Shown: positions 17,477 to 26,262 of the stretch, in pieces
Layout of the letters: every line of letters begins with the position of its first letter
Position numbering within the stretch: position 1 is the first letter of the stretch
Assembly (NCBI GenBank): GCA_900757145.1
Contig: CAAEMT010000039.1
Span: 1-64,000, forward strand
Length of the DNA: 64,000 nucleotides
Origin: Lachnospiraceae bacterium
Lineage (GTDB): Bacteria > Bacillota > Clostridia > Lachnospirales > Lachnospiraceae
Direction of reading: 5' to 3'
Notes under the pieces: model-generated
The model's input: only the letters and a program-made list of their open reading frames with translations
Databases searched by the model: none
What the model was told of the DNA's origin: nothing
Translations under genes and position numbers: made by a program

Positions 17477-17521
17477 GTGGTAGGAAGTGGTGTGTTGTGG
17501 TATTAAATGGGGAGCAAATGG
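17477..17521 (+). promoter_or_regulatory. MraZ operator: 10-bp-periodic TGG repeats
   Basis: GTGG at 17477, 17487 and 17497 and ATGG at 17507 recur at exactly 10-base spacing, with one more ATGG at 17518. MraZ is known to bind several TGGGN-type repeats spaced by 5 bases (10-bp period) upstream of its own gene. The repeats here start right after the predicted transcription start of the cluster, so they are a strong candidate for the autoregulatory site. Confidence 0.75.
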
Positions 17522-17584
17522 AGGGAGTAATCCCGCCGCCGCAGCAAAGGGACGCCACACAGCAGCCGGAAGTAGGTGTGCATT

Positions 17585-18016
17585 ATGTTCATGGGAGAGT
17601 ATAATCATACGATCGACACCAAAGGCAGACTGATCATCCCATCGAGATTTCGAGACCTTTTAGGCGAAGAATTCATTGTAACGAAGGGATTGGACGGATG
17701 CCTGTTTGTGTTTCCCAAAAATGAATGGCAGATCATCGAAGAAAAGCTGCGGACATTGCCGCTGAACAATAAGAGCGCCAGAAAATTCACGCGATTTCTG
17801 GTTGCCGGAGCGACACTGTGTGAATTGGACAAGCAGGGGAGAATCCTTTTGCCGCAGGTGTTGAGGGATTTTGCTGGTCTGGAAAAAGAAGTGGTGCTTG
17901 CCGGAAACCTGAACCGCATTGAGATCTGGAGTAAAGCAAACTGGATCGAGAACAATGCTTATGATGATATGGATGATATCGCAGAACAAATGACGGATTT
18001 TGGTTTAAGCATATGA
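17585..18016 (+). CDS. mraZ: Transcriptional regulator MraZ
   Basis: A 143-residue SpoVT/AbrB-like protein formed of two MraZ domains, each with the DxKGR motif: TIDTKGRLIIPSRF near the N terminus and ELDKQGRILLPQVL about residue 83. It binds DNA as a ring-shaped oligomer and represses its own operon. I chose the ATG at 17585, giving the family N terminus MFMGEYNHTIDTKGR; an upstream GTG at 17576 is also in frame. It opens the division cluster, followed by rsmH after 16 bases. Confidence 0.95.
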   Translation: MFMGEYNHTIDTKGRLIIPSRFRDLLGEEFIVTKGLDGCLFVFPKNEWQIIEEKLRTLPLNNKSARKFTRFLVAGATLCELDKQGRILLPQVLRDFAGLEKEVVLAGNLNRIEIWSKANWIENNAYDDMDDIAEQMTDFGLSI

Positions 18017-18032
18017 CCTAGGGGAGGATTAT

Positions 18033-18974
18033 ATGGAATTCAGGCATAAATCTGTACTTTTGGAAGAAAGCATTGAGTCACTGTGTATCAGACCGGATGG
18101 CATCTATGTGGATGGTACGCTTGGCGGAGGAGGACACTCTTATGAAATATGCAAAAGATTGTCCCAAAAAGGCAGGCTGATCGGCATAGATCAGGATGAA
18201 GCGGCTATAAAAGCGGCCGCAGGGCGCTTAGGGGAGTTTAAAGACCGGGTAACGATCGTGCGCAGTAATTACTGCGATATGCGAAGGGTACTCGGAGAGT
18301 TAGGGATTACATCCGTAGATGGAGTCATTTTGGATCTGGGGGTTTCCTCCTATCAACTGGATGAGGCAAGCCGCGGGTTTACGTACAGAGAGGATGTGCC
18401 GCTTGACATGCGGATGGATCAGCGGCAGACTATGACGGCAAGAGATATTGTAAATGAGTATAGTGAGACGGAGCTTTACCGCATCATCCGTGATTATGGG
18501 GAAGACAAGTTTGCAAAGAATATCGCCCGTCATATCGTAAACGCGAGAAAAGAAAAAGCATTGGAAACAACTGGGGAGTTAATTCATGTTATAAAAGCGG
18601 CGATACCTGCAAAGGTGCGAGCTACGGGAGGACACCCGGCCAAAAAGACATTTCAGGCAATCAGAATTGAGCTGAACCGGGAATTGGAAGTGCTTGAAAA
18701 TTCACTGGAAGACATGATCGACCTTTTGGATGACGGCGGACGCATCAGTGTGATCACCTTTCATTCTCTGGAAGACAGAATAGTAAAAAATAAATTCAGA
18801 CAATGTGAATCACCTTGTACCTGTCCGAAGGATTTTCCTGTATGTGTGTGTGGGAAGAAGTCAAAGGGACGGGTAATTACGAGAAAGCCAATCATACCGT
18901 CACAGCGGGAATTGGAAGAAAACAGCAGAGCGAAAAGTTCAAAGCTTAGAGTCTTTGAGCGTAAAATACAGTAG
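18033..18974 (+). CDS. rsmH: 16S rRNA (cytosine-1402 N4)-methyltransferase RsmH
   Basis: A 313-residue SAM-dependent methyltransferase (formerly MraW) of normal length. Signatures are FRHKSVLLEE, the SAM loop DGTLGGGGHSYEI, LDLGVSSYQLD, GGHPAKKTFQAIRIELN and the ISFHSLEDR-like segment ISVITFHSLEDRIVK. A Cys-rich region near residues 253-272 (CESPCTC...CVC) is also family-typical. GGGGAGGAT precedes the ATG. It sits between mraZ and ftsL, as in nearly all bacteria with this cluster. Confidence 0.97.
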   Translation: MEFRHKSVLLEESIESLCIRPDGIYVDGTLGGGGHSYEICKRLSQKGRLIGIDQDEAAIKAAAGRLGEFKDRVTIVRSNYCDMRRVLGELGITSVDGVILDLGVSSYQLDEASRGFTYREDVPLDMRMDQRQTMTARDIVNEYSETELYRIIRDYGEDKFAKNIARHIVNARKEKALETTGELIHVIKAAIPAKVRATGGHPAKKTFQAIRIELNRELEVLENSLEDMIDLLDDGGRISVITFHSLEDRIVKNKFRQCESPCTCPKDFPVCVCGKKSKGRVITRKPIIPSQRELEENSRAKSSKLRVFERKIQ

Positions 18975-18988
18975 AGGCAGGTAGAAAA

Positions 18989-19498
18989 ATGGCAAGAATA
19001 GAGAAGATGAGCGGGCGAACCCGCACACAGCATAAGGAGATGCAGGGAGGAAGGGTATATACGTACGTGGACGGAACCGCAGTGCGTAAGCTTGATTCCG
19101 TTCCGCAGAAAAGACCTCAGAAAAAGAAAAAATCATCCACTAGTCTTGCTACGAGAAGAAACAGGGAACGTGCGCTCCGAATGAATCTGGGATACGTTGC
19201 GTTTCTGACTGTCGCTGCTGTTATTACTGTATTTACGTGCGTGAATTTCCTTCAGCTTCAGGCGAATAAGACGAGACTCCAAAAAGAAGTGACGGCGCTT
19301 GCAGCACAGCTTGACGCTGATATCCTGGAAAATGATTCAGATTATAACAGAATCATAACGAATGTTGATATGGAGCATGTAAAGGATGTGGCAATGAATG
19401 AACTGGGAATGGTTCCGGCAAAGAAATCCCAGATTGTCACATACGAGATTGATGACAGTGATTATGTAAGACAGTATTCCGATGTGCCGGAAGAGTAG
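18989..19498 (+). CDS. ftsL: FtsL/DivIC-like division protein
   Basis: A 169-residue bitopic membrane protein. A basic cytoplasmic region (residues 1-66, with KKRPQKKKKSS) precedes one membrane helix (about 70-90) and an extracellular coiled coil (LQLQANKTRLQKEVTALAAQL) followed by a short tail that contains ELGM, typical of FtsL. The family is poorly conserved and is called mainly from position between rsmH and the septal PBP, and from topology. FtsL forms a complex with DivIB (28.7 kb here) and DivIC to activate the septal synthase. The cytoplasmic part is longer than in Bacillus FtsL. Confidence 0.85.
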   Translation: MARIEKMSGRTRTQHKEMQGGRVYTYVDGTAVRKLDSVPQKRPQKKKKSSTSLATRRNRERALRMNLGYVAFLTVAAVITVFTCVNFLQLQANKTRLQKEVTALAAQLDADILENDSDYNRIITNVDMEHVKDVAMNELGMVPAKKSQIVTYEIDDSDYVRQYSDVPEE

Positions 19499-19507
19499 GT
19501 GAAATAG

Positions 19508-21784
19508 TTGGCAAAAGGAAACAGGACAAGAAAAGAACGAAGATTTACGAGGAAAATGCAAATAAAGCTTCTGGCTGTATTTGCATTTATCTTATTATTT
19601 TTAATTATTATCCTGATGCGAATCGTGTATATCAATGTTCACAGCGGAAAACGGTACGCAAAACAGGTACTTTCCCAGGAAAATTATGACAGCAGGACGA
19701 TATATAGCAGGCGCGGAGAGATAAGGGATACGAATGGCAGGCCGCTTGCGTACAGCGAGAAGGTTTATAACCTCGTCCTTGACTGTAGGGCGGTCAATGA
19801 AGAGGTAAATGGCGAACAGATCTATATCGAGCCGACGATCGATGCACTGACCGCTGTGTTTGAGGAGCTTGATGCCGGGGTGGTGCGGGACGTTATCGTA
19901 AGTGAAAAAACGTGTGACAGCCAGTATCAGGTGCTTCTTGAACAGGTGAGCGAGGATCAAAAGGACGCGTATGAGGAATACGTTTCCCTCGACAAGGAAC
20001 GCGAAATCTCGGACGAGCAGCGAAAAGCGCTCCAGAAAGTAGTCGGTGTGTGGTTTGAAGAGGAATTTGTGCGCAAATATCCTCTTGATAGTCTGGCAAG
20101 TAATGTGATCGGATTCTCAAACGAGATCGGAGACGGAATCGTTGGACTGGAAGCATACTATGACTCACAGCTTAAGGGAACAAACGGCCGTGTATTCGGT
20201 TATCTGAATGAAAATCAGGAGTACGAAAAGAAAACCATCCCTCCGCAGAACGGTTATACCCTGCAGTCGACACTCGATGTCAATATACAGCAGATCGTTG
20301 AAAAGTATATTGCGGAATTTGATGAAGCATACGGTACGGATAAGGATGACGGTACGGCAAAGCACGGCGCCAAAAATATTGGCGTCATCATTATGAACCC
20401 GAATACGGGCGGTATCTGGTCTATGGCAACGAATTCAGGTTATAATCTGAATGATCCTCAGGATCTCTCTGCCTGGTATACACAGTCAGAGATCAAAGCG
20501 ATGACAGATGAAGAGTACGTAGAAGCCTTGAACGGCATGTGGAGGAATTTCTGCGTATCAGATGGTATAGAGCCGGGATCGACTTTCAAACCCGTCACGA
20601 TCTCAGCGGCGCTGGAATGCGGAGCGGTGACAGAGAACAGCTCTTTTACGTGTGACAGCGGAGAGCAGGTCACGGATACGTATATCCGCTGTGACGCATG
20701 GCCGAATGCGCACGGGGACGAGTCTCTTGGCGATGTCTTGAAATATTCCTGTAATGACGCTTTGATGGCAGTCGGAAGGGCAATGGGAGTGTCGCGTTTT
20801 ATCGAGTATCAGACACTGTTTAATTTTGGAAGACTTACAGGAATAGATTTACCGAACGAAGCGGCGGGCGCCGTATATACGCAGGATACAATGAATGAGG
20901 TAGAGCTTGCGACATGTACGTTCGGGCAGGGACTTACGTGTACGATGGTGCAGCAGGCCGCAGCGTTTGCGGCGGTCATTAATGGAGGCTATTATTATCA
21001 GCCGCACCTGGTGGACAAGATATACAATGAGGATGGAAAATTGATCCGGGATTCGTCCAATCTGCTCCTTAAACAGACAATTTCAGGAAGTGTTTCTGAG
21101 ATTATGCGAGGCTATCTGGAGACAGCTGTAAAAGAAGGTACGGGACGCAAAGCGCAGGTGCCGGGCTACCGTATCGGAGGAAAAACAGGTACAGCTGAGA
21201 AAATCGATCCGGAGACGGGACAGCGTGCGCAGGGGAAGTATCTCGTATCGTTTATCGGCGCTGCTCCGATCAATGATCCGGAAGTTATCATATACGTTGT
21301 GGTAGATGAGCCAAATGTAGATAATCAGGCGAACAGCTCGTATGCACAGGAAATCTATCAGAAAATAGCTACAGAGGTGCTTCCGTATCTCGGCATTTAT
21401 CCAACAGAGGATGTGACGCCGGAGCTCCTTGCCTCGCTTGGACTTGAGGAAGAAGATTTGGGAGATGAAGTTGTAAAGACGTTTCAGGCGTACGATTCTT
21501 ACGGTGTGCTCCATCAGGATGCCCGTGTGACAGACGGACAGGTTGTGGACGGAACAGGAACACTGGTAGCGGGAGCTTCGATCGCGGAGGATGGAACAGT
21601 ATACGATGCGTATATGAATCCTGTATCGAGTGTTGAAGCGCAGTCGCAGGGAGGAAGTACGATCGATCCGAAAGTTGAGAATCCTAATATAGCTCTTCCG
21701 CCGGCAGAAAACAGCAATGACGCAGAGGATACGACTGTATGGGATGCATCGACGGTAGAGGATAAAGAGCAGGACGGAGAATAA
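19508..21784 (+). CDS. Septal class B penicillin-binding protein (FtsI/PBP2B-like)
   Basis: A 758-residue bitopic transpeptidase. It has an N-terminal membrane helix (about 20-40), the PBP dimerisation domain (RGEIRDTNGRPLA) and the transpeptidase domain with GSTFKPVT (Ser about 358), SCND and KTGTAEK (Lys about 559). Start is TTG at 19508 after TAGGTGAAA, since no ATG is better placed. There are no PASTA domains; instead residues 661-710 form a Gly/Val/Asp-rich module that strongly resembles the C terminus of DivIB encoded 8 kb downstream, then a low-complexity acidic tail. As the first PBP after ftsL it is the likely vegetative septal synthase working with FtsW. Confidence 0.9.
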   Translation: MAKGNRTRKERRFTRKMQIKLLAVFAFILLFLIIILMRIVYINVHSGKRYAKQVLSQENYDSRTIYSRRGEIRDTNGRPLAYSEKVYNLVLDCRAVNEEVNGEQIYIEPTIDALTAVFEELDAGVVRDVIVSEKTCDSQYQVLLEQVSEDQKDAYEEYVSLDKEREISDEQRKALQKVVGVWFEEEFVRKYPLDSLASNVIGFSNEIGDGIVGLEAYYDSQLKGTNGRVFGYLNENQEYEKKTIPPQNGYTLQSTLDVNIQQIVEKYIAEFDEAYGTDKDDGTAKHGAKNIGVIIMNPNTGGIWSMATNSGYNLNDPQDLSAWYTQSEIKAMTDEEYVEALNGMWRNFCVSDGIEPGSTFKPVTISAALECGAVTENSSFTCDSGEQVTDTYIRCDAWPNAHGDESLGDVLKYSCNDALMAVGRAMGVSRFIEYQTLFNFGRLTGIDLPNEAAGAVYTQDTMNEVELATCTFGQGLTCTMVQQAAAFAAVINGGYYYQPHLVDKIYNEDGKLIRDSSNLLLKQTISGSVSEIMRGYLETAVKEGTGRKAQVPGYRIGGKTGTAEKIDPETGQRAQGKYLVSFIGAAPINDPEVIIYVVVDEPNVDNQANSSYAQEIYQKIATEVLPYLGIYPTEDVTPELLASLGLEEEDLGDEVVKTFQAYDSYGVLHQDARVTDGQVVDGTGTLVAGASIAEDGTVYDAYMNPVSSVEAQSQGGSTIDPKVENPNIALPPAENSNDAEDTTVWDASTVEDKEQDGE

Positions 21785-21816
21785 TATAGTCGAAACGGCA
21801 ATTCTAAATGGATCAT

Positions 21817-21880
21817 GCCGGAATATTTTGCAGGCAGACGTACAGAAAATCTGTCTGGCGAATATTCCGGCGTCTTTTTT
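21817..21880 (+). terminator. Terminator-like hairpin between the two PBP genes
   Basis: GCCGGAATATT (21817-21827) pairs perfectly with AATATTCCGGC (21861-21871), with an inner 5-bp CAGAC/GTCTG helix and a following run GTCTTTTTTT. It looks like an intrinsic terminator inside the division cluster and would reduce read-through from the first PBP into the second. Confidence 0.8.
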
Positions 21881-21913
21881 TATATACTATATCAAAAATC
21901 TCGTGAGGTGTGT

Positions 21914-23644
21914 ATGCAGAGATCAAAACCGTTTCACCGCCGTAAGGTAGCGGCGGTATTTCTGGGCTGTACACTTGCGCTCACACTGCTTGGCGGCAGA
22001 CTTGCGTATCTGATGCTCATCCGGTCAGAATACTACGCGGCTCTGGCCAAGGAGCTGCACGAGAGAGAACGGGAAATAAAAGCTGCCCGCGGAAAGATCA
22101 CAGACCGAAACGGCGTAGTGCTTGCAGATAATAGAACGGTTTGTACCGTTTCTGTTATCCATAGCCAGATAAAAGATCCGGAACGCGTCATTGAGGTGCT
22201 CTCCAAGGAGCTTTCCATGGAAAAAGAGGCAGTCAGAAAACGTGTGGAGAAGGTCAGTTCGATCGAGCGAATTAAGAAGAATGTAGATAAGGAAATCGGT
22301 GACCGCATCCGCAACTACGATCTGGCAGGAGTTAAGGTGGACGAGGATTACCGGAGGTACTATCCTTACGGGAGTATGGCGTCTAAGGTGCTTGGATTTA
22401 CGGGAGGTGACAATCAGGGGATTATCGGACTGGAAGTCGCGTATGAAGAGGTGCTTTCCGGTACTCCGGGGAAGATTCTTACTCTGACAGACGCAAGAGG
22501 AGTAGAACTAAAGGATACGGGCGAGAGCCGTCAGGAGCCGCAGGCAGGCAGCGATCTTGTCATCAGTATGGACTACAATATCCAGCAGTTTGCCGAGCAG
22601 GCAGCGTATAAGGTCATGGAGCAAAAACAGGCAGACAGTGTGTCAATCATCATTATGAGTCCTGCAAACGGAGAGATCTATGCAATGACGAATGTGCCGG
22701 AATTCAACTTAAATGATCCGTTTACGCTTCCGGATCTTTCCTCATCGGAAGGAGCAGATGACGCGGCAAAACAGGACGCGCTCAACAGGATGTGGAGAAA
22801 CGGCTGTATCAATGACACATATGAGCCGGGTTCTACATTTAAGATCATCACGGCAGCAGCAGGACTTGAGGAAGGCGTTGTCACACTTTCGGATCAGTTT
22901 TCCTGTCCGGGCTTTAAGATTGTCGAGGACCGCAGGATACGCTGCCATAAGGCCGGAGGACACGGTGCGGAAAATTTTTTGCAGGCGACGCAGAATTCCT
23001 GCAATCCCGTATTTATCGAGGTCGGTCTGCGCCTTGGTGTTGACCGTTATTTTTCGTATTTTGAGCAGTTTGGCCTAAAAGATAAGACGGGCATCGATCT
23101 TCCGGGAGAGGCATCTACCATTATGCACAAAAAAGAAAATGTAAAGGCGGTGGAACTTGCAACAATCTCATTTGGGCAGTCGTTTCAGATTACGCCGATC
23201 CAGCTTGCGGCAACAGTCAGCTCGATCATAAACGGGGGGATCCGTGTGACACCGCATTTTGGTGTGAGCGTAAAGGCGCCGGACGGCGCGCTCATTGATA
23301 CATTCCGGTATGAGAAGGATAAAAGGATCCTTTCAGAGAAGACCTCAGAGACGATGCGTTCTCTCTTGGAGAAGGTGGTGGACGGAGGTTCAGGAAAAAA
23401 TGCGTATATAGAGGGCTACCGCATCGGAGGAAAGACGGCTACCTCAGAGACGCTTCCAAGAAGCGCCAACAAGTATATATCTTCATTTATCGGATTTGCT
23501 CCGGCAGATGATCCGCAGGTACTGGCACTTTGTATCATCAATAATCCACAGGGAGTTTATTACGGAGGAACGATCGCCGCGCCGGTAGTGAGGGAGCTAT
23601 TTGAGAATATACTGCCGTATCTCGGATTGAAAAAAGGCGGTTAA
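21914..23644 (+). CDS. Class B penicillin-binding protein, SpoVD-like
   Basis: A 576-residue bitopic transpeptidase, shorter than its upstream neighbour and without PASTA domains. One membrane helix (about 12-32) precedes the dimerisation domain (ARGKITDRNGVVLADN) and the transpeptidase domain. Active-site motifs: STFK (Ser about 307), SCNP, and KTAT at about 507-510, where the usual KTG has Ala in place of Gly. Second tandem PBPs in clostridial division clusters are often SpoVD-like and work in spore cortex synthesis; which of the two is sporulation-specific cannot be decided here. I start it at the ATG at 21914 with GAGGTG upstream, beyond the terminator hairpin that separates the genes. 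Confidence 0.88.
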   Translation: MQRSKPFHRRKVAAVFLGCTLALTLLGGRLAYLMLIRSEYYAALAKELHEREREIKAARGKITDRNGVVLADNRTVCTVSVIHSQIKDPERVIEVLSKELSMEKEAVRKRVEKVSSIERIKKNVDKEIGDRIRNYDLAGVKVDEDYRRYYPYGSMASKVLGFTGGDNQGIIGLEVAYEEVLSGTPGKILTLTDARGVELKDTGESRQEPQAGSDLVISMDYNIQQFAEQAAYKVMEQKQADSVSIIIMSPANGEIYAMTNVPEFNLNDPFTLPDLSSSEGADDAAKQDALNRMWRNGCINDTYEPGSTFKIITAAAGLEEGVVTLSDQFSCPGFKIVEDRRIRCHKAGGHGAENFLQATQNSCNPVFIEVGLRLGVDRYFSYFEQFGLKDKTGIDLPGEASTIMHKKENVKAVELATISFGQSFQITPIQLAATVSSIINGGIRVTPHFGVSVKAPDGALIDTFRYEKDKRILSEKTSETMRSLLEKVVDGGSGKNAYIEGYRIGGKTATSETLPRSANKYISSFIGFAPADDPQVLALCIINNPQGVYYGGTIAAPVVRELFENILPYLGLKKGG

Positions 23645-23720
23645 CGTTCATACAGGATCTTGTATATATTGCAAAGTCTGCAGGAAAAAAGGTTCAGGTA
23701 TGCAAAAAGTCAGGCATCAT

Positions 23721-23749
23721 TTGACAGATAGCATGGCATATGATAAAAA
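23721..23749 (+). promoter_or_regulatory. Possible promoter upstream of mraY
   Basis: TTGACA (23721-23726) is a perfect -35. The best-spaced -10 is only TAAAAA (17-base spacer); the better-looking TATGAT at 23739 is just 12 bases away. The 185-base gap between the second PBP and mraY makes an internal promoter plausible. Confidence 0.35.
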
Positions 23750-23829
23750 TAAAGTGGTAACTATGGTGGTGATGAATAGTTACAGAAAAGAGATAAAAAA
23801 CGTAAGAAAGAAAAATGAGGTGTAAGAGG

Positions 23830-24801
23830 ATGATTAGTCTTGATGTGTTGATTCCGCTGTTTGCGGCATTTGTTGTCAGCGTAGTATTGAGCCCGTTTGT
23901 AATCCCGTTTCTTCAAAAATTGAAGATCGGTCAGACAGAGCGCAGTGAGGGCGTGCAGTCCCATCTGAAAAAGGCGGGAACGCCTACTATGGGAGGATTG
24001 ATCATCCTGATCAGTATCGTCGTGACTTCGCTGTTCTATATCGGAAGATTTCCGAGAATGATTCCGGTGCTGTTTCTGGTGCTTGGTTTTGGGATTATCG
24101 GTTTTCTTGATGACTATCTCAAGGTAGTGATGCGCCGCTCCGATGGTCTTTATCCGAAGCAGAAGATGCTTGGACAGATTATTGTGACGACTATTTTTAT
24201 TGTGTACGTCTGGAATATGGATTCGTCCTGTCTGGAGTTTCTCCTGCCGTTTTCCGGCGGAGTTGTGCTTTCTGGAGATACTGTGCGTATTATCGCGGTG
24301 CCGATCGCATATCTTGCGATCATCGGTACTGTAAACGGCGTAAATTTTACAGACGGTCTGGACGGTCTGGCAACGGGAGTTACGACAATGGTAGCCGTAT
24401 TTTTCACCGTAGCTTCCCTCGTGCTCGGAGGAGGGATCGAGCCGCTTACTGCTGCCGTTACGGGTGCGCTTCTTGGATTTTTGCTGTTTAATGTATATCC
24501 GGCCAAGGTCTTTATGGGCGATACAGGTTCTCTGGCGCTTGGCGGATTCGTGATAGGATCGGCATATGTGATGAAGATGCCGCTGTTTATCCCGATCGTC
24601 GGGCTGATTTACTTTGTGGAAGTTCTTTCTGTCATGATACAGGTGACATATTTCAAAAAGACAGGCGGAAAGCGTTTCTTTAAGATGGCTCCGATCCATC
24701 ACCATTTTGAGCTGTGCGGATGGTCTGAGACGAGAGTGGTAACGGTGTTTACGGTCATCACAGCATTTTTGTGCCTGTTGGCGCTTGTCGGACTGAATTG
24801 A
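23830..24801 (+). CDS. mraY: Phospho-N-acetylmuramoyl-pentapeptide transferase MraY
   Basis: A 323-residue integral membrane enzyme with about ten helices that makes lipid I from UDP-MurNAc-pentapeptide and undecaprenyl phosphate. Catalytic motifs: GFLDDYLKV (DDxxK region), NFTDGLDGLATG, NVYPAKVFMGDTGS and the C-terminal HHHFE loop (APIHHHFELCGW). The start is the ATG at 23830, with GAGG 9 bases upstream; the in-frame ATG at 23815 lies before this RBS. It is followed by murD. Confidence 0.96.
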   Translation: MISLDVLIPLFAAFVVSVVLSPFVIPFLQKLKIGQTERSEGVQSHLKKAGTPTMGGLIILISIVVTSLFYIGRFPRMIPVLFLVLGFGIIGFLDDYLKVVMRRSDGLYPKQKMLGQIIVTTIFIVYVWNMDSSCLEFLLPFSGGVVLSGDTVRIIAVPIAYLAIIGTVNGVNFTDGLDGLATGVTTMVAVFFTVASLVLGGGIEPLTAAVTGALLGFLLFNVYPAKVFMGDTGSLALGGFVIGSAYVMKMPLFIPIVGLIYFVEVLSVMIQVTYFKKTGGKRFFKMAPIHHHFELCGWSETRVVTVFTVITAFLCLLALVGLN

Positions 24802-24892
24802 TAAAACAAATGTACGTCCTGCCGGAATAAAGCGGCAGTCAGTAAATAGTAAGAAGCCGTAGGATACAAATGGCTCCTTTGGGAGGAAAAAA

Positions 24893-26251
24893 ATGAAACT
24901 TGCAGGAAAAAGGGTTCTGGTTTTTGGAGCCGGAATCAGTGGGATCGGTGCGGCAGGACTGCTTCTTGACGCATCAGCGGAAGTGATTTTATACGATGGA
25001 AATGAAAAACTGGACGAAGTGCAGGTGCGTGGGAAACTGCCGCAGGAAGGCAGGCTGGAAATCGTGCTCGGCACGCTTATGCCGCAGCTTATGGATACGC
25101 TTGACCTTGCAGTGCTAAGTCCCGGCGTACCGACAGATCTGCCGGCTGTGTGTGAGCTTCGCAGGCGAAATATTCCGATATGGGGAGAAGTAGAGCTTGC
25201 ATGGCAGTGCGGAAACGGCGATGTGCTCGCTATTACCGGCACGAACGGAAAGACAACGACAACAAGCCTTCTCGGCGCGATCATGCAGGCATGGAAAAAA
25301 GAAGTATATATTGTGGGGAATATTGGCAATCCGTATACGCAAGCAGCTCCGCTAATGAGCGCTCAGGCGGTCACAGTCGCTGAGATCAGCAGTTTTCAGT
25401 TAGAGACTATTGATATGTTTGCGCCTAAGGTGAGCGCGATCTTAAATATTACGCCCGACCATCTGAACCGTCATCATACGATGGAGGAGTACATACGGGT
25501 TAAGGAGCTGATCACAAAGAATCAGGGATCGGACGATACATGTGTTCTGAACTATGAGGATGAAATTTTGAGAGAATTCGGAAAGACATTGAAATCGAAG
25601 GTCATATATTTCAGCAGTCTGCATAAACTGGAACAGGGCATGTATCTGGATGGAGATAAGATATGCTTTAGACACGGCGCAAAGGAGACAGTCCTCCTGT
25701 CAACGAAGGAGCTGCATCTTCCGGGACGCCATAACCATGAGAATGTTATGGCTGCCGCTGCAATGGCGCTGGCATACGGTGTTCCGGCAGAAGTGATCAG
25801 CAGTACGGCGAAAAGTTTTCTTGCTGTAGAGCATCGTATCGAGTATGTGACAGAAAAGCACGGAGTCGTTTATTATAATGACTCTAAGGGTACGAATCCC
25901 GATGCTGCGATCAAGGGAATACAGGCGATGGATCGTCCGACTCTTCTGATTGGAGGCGGGTATGATAAGGATTCCTCCTATACAGAGTGGATCGAGTCAT
26001 TTGACGGCAAGGTAAAATACCTTGTACTGATCGGACAGACAAAGGAAAAGATCGCAAAGGCAGCAAGAGACTGCGGATTTACTGATATTATCATGGCAGA
26101 AAGTCTCGAGGAGGCGGTGCAGATCTGTGCGGACAAAGCGGAAAGCGGAGACGCTGTGCTCCTTTCTCCGGCGTGTGCGAGCTGGGGCATGTTTCCGAAC
26201 TATGAGGTAAGAGGAAGGCGATTCAAGGAACTGGTAAATCAATTGTCATAG
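24893..26251 (+). CDS. murD: UDP-N-acetylmuramoyl-L-alanine--D-glutamate ligase MurD
   Basis: A 452-residue cytosolic Mur ligase adding D-glutamate to UDP-MurNAc-L-Ala. The N-terminal Rossmann domain begins KRVLVFGAGISGIGAAG; the P-loop is ITGTNGKTTTTSLL (about residue 112); ITPDHLNRH and YYNDSKGTNPDA are the further ligase signatures. GGGAGGAAAAA precedes the ATG. It lies between mraY and ftsW. The following ftsW begins 11 bases downstream. Confidence 0.97.
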   Translation: MKLAGKRVLVFGAGISGIGAAGLLLDASAEVILYDGNEKLDEVQVRGKLPQEGRLEIVLGTLMPQLMDTLDLAVLSPGVPTDLPAVCELRRRNIPIWGEVELAWQCGNGDVLAITGTNGKTTTTSLLGAIMQAWKKEVYIVGNIGNPYTQAAPLMSAQAVTVAEISSFQLETIDMFAPKVSAILNITPDHLNRHHTMEEYIRVKELITKNQGSDDTCVLNYEDEILREFGKTLKSKVIYFSSLHKLEQGMYLDGDKICFRHGAKETVLLSTKELHLPGRHNHENVMAAAAMALAYGVPAEVISSTAKSFLAVEHRIEYVTEKHGVVYYNDSKGTNPDAAIKGIQAMDRPTLLIGGGYDKDSSYTEWIESFDGKVKYLVLIGQTKEKIAKAARDCGFTDIIMAESLEEAVQICADKAESGDAVLLSPACASWGMFPNYEVRGRRFKELVNQLS

Positions 26252-26262
26252 GAAGTGGTCAC

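Noticed and set aside
23739..23744. TATGAT as -10 for the perfect TTGACA at 23721
   Set aside because: Only 12 bases separate them, too short for SigA RNA polymerase.
24872..24886. Hairpin CTCC-TTTG-GGAG that could hide the murD RBS
   Set aside because: Only four base pairs; likely by chance.
23761..25329. 522-codon open frame on the - strand opposite mraY and murD
   Set aside because: Codon usage and composition (rich in His, Arg, Ser, Lys) look like a shadow of the + strand genes, there is no RBS, and both + strand genes are certain.
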